From assembly GCA_934454745.1 (NCBI GenBank), contig CAKSGP010000105.1, positions 1-5,848 on the forward strand: a stretch of 5,848 nucleotides of DNA. Direction: 5' to 3'. The position numbers and the translations under genes were made by a program. The notes under the pieces are model-generated. The model ran no database searches and was not told where the DNA came from. It was given only the letters and a program-made list of their open reading frames with translations. Below, one piece after another: positions 5,743 to 5,848 of the stretch (the stretch's first letter is position 1; each line of letters starts with the position of its first letter). Source of the stretch: an uncultured Clostridia bacterium (GTDB lineage Bacteria > Bacillota > Clostridia > UBA1381).

Positions 5743-5848
5743 TTTTTTTCGTTCTCCTTTTCGATAAATATTTCGGGCAATGCACCTCAACACAGCGAAA
5801 ACTCTGCTTACATTCACTACTGCATTTTCTGCAAAGCTCGTTGTAGGT
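5729..5848 (-). CDS. Small Cys-rich, zinc-ribbon-like protein, C-terminal part
   Basis: A frame enters from the window edge and ends at TGA (5729-5731), giving 39 visible residues. It carries closely spaced cysteines: CRKCSSEC, then C in SFRCVEV, then HCPKY, followed by a basic tail KRRTKKNEND. The spacing C-x2-C-x3-C-x5-C-x4-C fits a small metal-binding (zinc-ribbon-like) protein, a type often encoded next to replication genes of Firmicute elements. Its last codons overlap the AAA ATPase start by 14 nt, so the two were probably translationally coupled. The true start and full length lie outside the window. Function is unknown; nucleic-acid or protein binding through zinc is an inference from the cysteines. 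Confidence 0.55.
   Translation of the reverse strand, partial: TYNELCRKCSSECKQSFRCVEVHCPKYLSKRRTKKNEND

Noticed and set aside
1..5848. tRNA, rRNA, CRISPR array or complete insertion sequence
   Set aside because: No cloverleaf, regularly spaced repeats, transposase motifs or terminal inverted repeats with target duplications were seen on either strand.

Overview
The window looks like part of an integrative conjugative element (Tn1549/CTn-like family) from a low-GC Clostridia-type Firmicute, probably a gut commensal. This rests on the gene set and order (PrgI-like, VirB4-like ATPase, class B sortase, CD1108-like Lys/Ala-rich membrane protein), the AT-rich DNA and the strong AGGAGG-type ribosome binding sites. 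That is family recognition by eye; no database search was possible. Every supported gene is on the minus strand, so the operon reads from high to low coordinates.

Layout in transcription order. (1) 5848-5581: the end of a small Cys-rich, zinc-ribbon-like protein overlaps the start of a RepA/RecA-like AAA ATPase gene, which stops abruptly inside its Walker A motif. (2) 5580-5431: directly abutting, and in the same reading frame after one TAA, lie about 49 codons resembling the C-terminus of a VirB6/TrbL-like channel protein. The body of that gene is missing, as are the coupling-protein and Maff2-type genes expected between. This is a rearrangement junction or an assembly chimera. (3) 5430-4937: a compact unit with its own sigma-A-type promoter, a leader of about 200 nt containing two hairpins whose loops are complementary, a 69-residue small protein of unknown function, and a weak terminator-like hairpin. 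(4) 4912-1: a tightly packed conjugation operon encoding a PrgI-like membrane protein, VirB4 ATPase, class B sortase, a small UPF0316-like membrane protein, and the N-terminal 294 codons of a CD1108-like protein that runs off the window.

How the parts fit: PrgI, VirB4 and the missing TrbL-like protein are the inner-membrane channel and motor of a Gram-positive type IV secretion system. The CD1108-like protein normally carries a wall-degrading domain at its C-terminus, and the sortase would act at the cell wall. No promoter was found between the genes of block 4, so they probably share one transcript whose nearest recognisable promoter is the one at 5401-5429. That would place the structured leader, small gene and weak terminator upstream of the transfer genes as a possible control cassette. 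The leader and cassette are the least explained part of the window, followed by the junction at about 5580.
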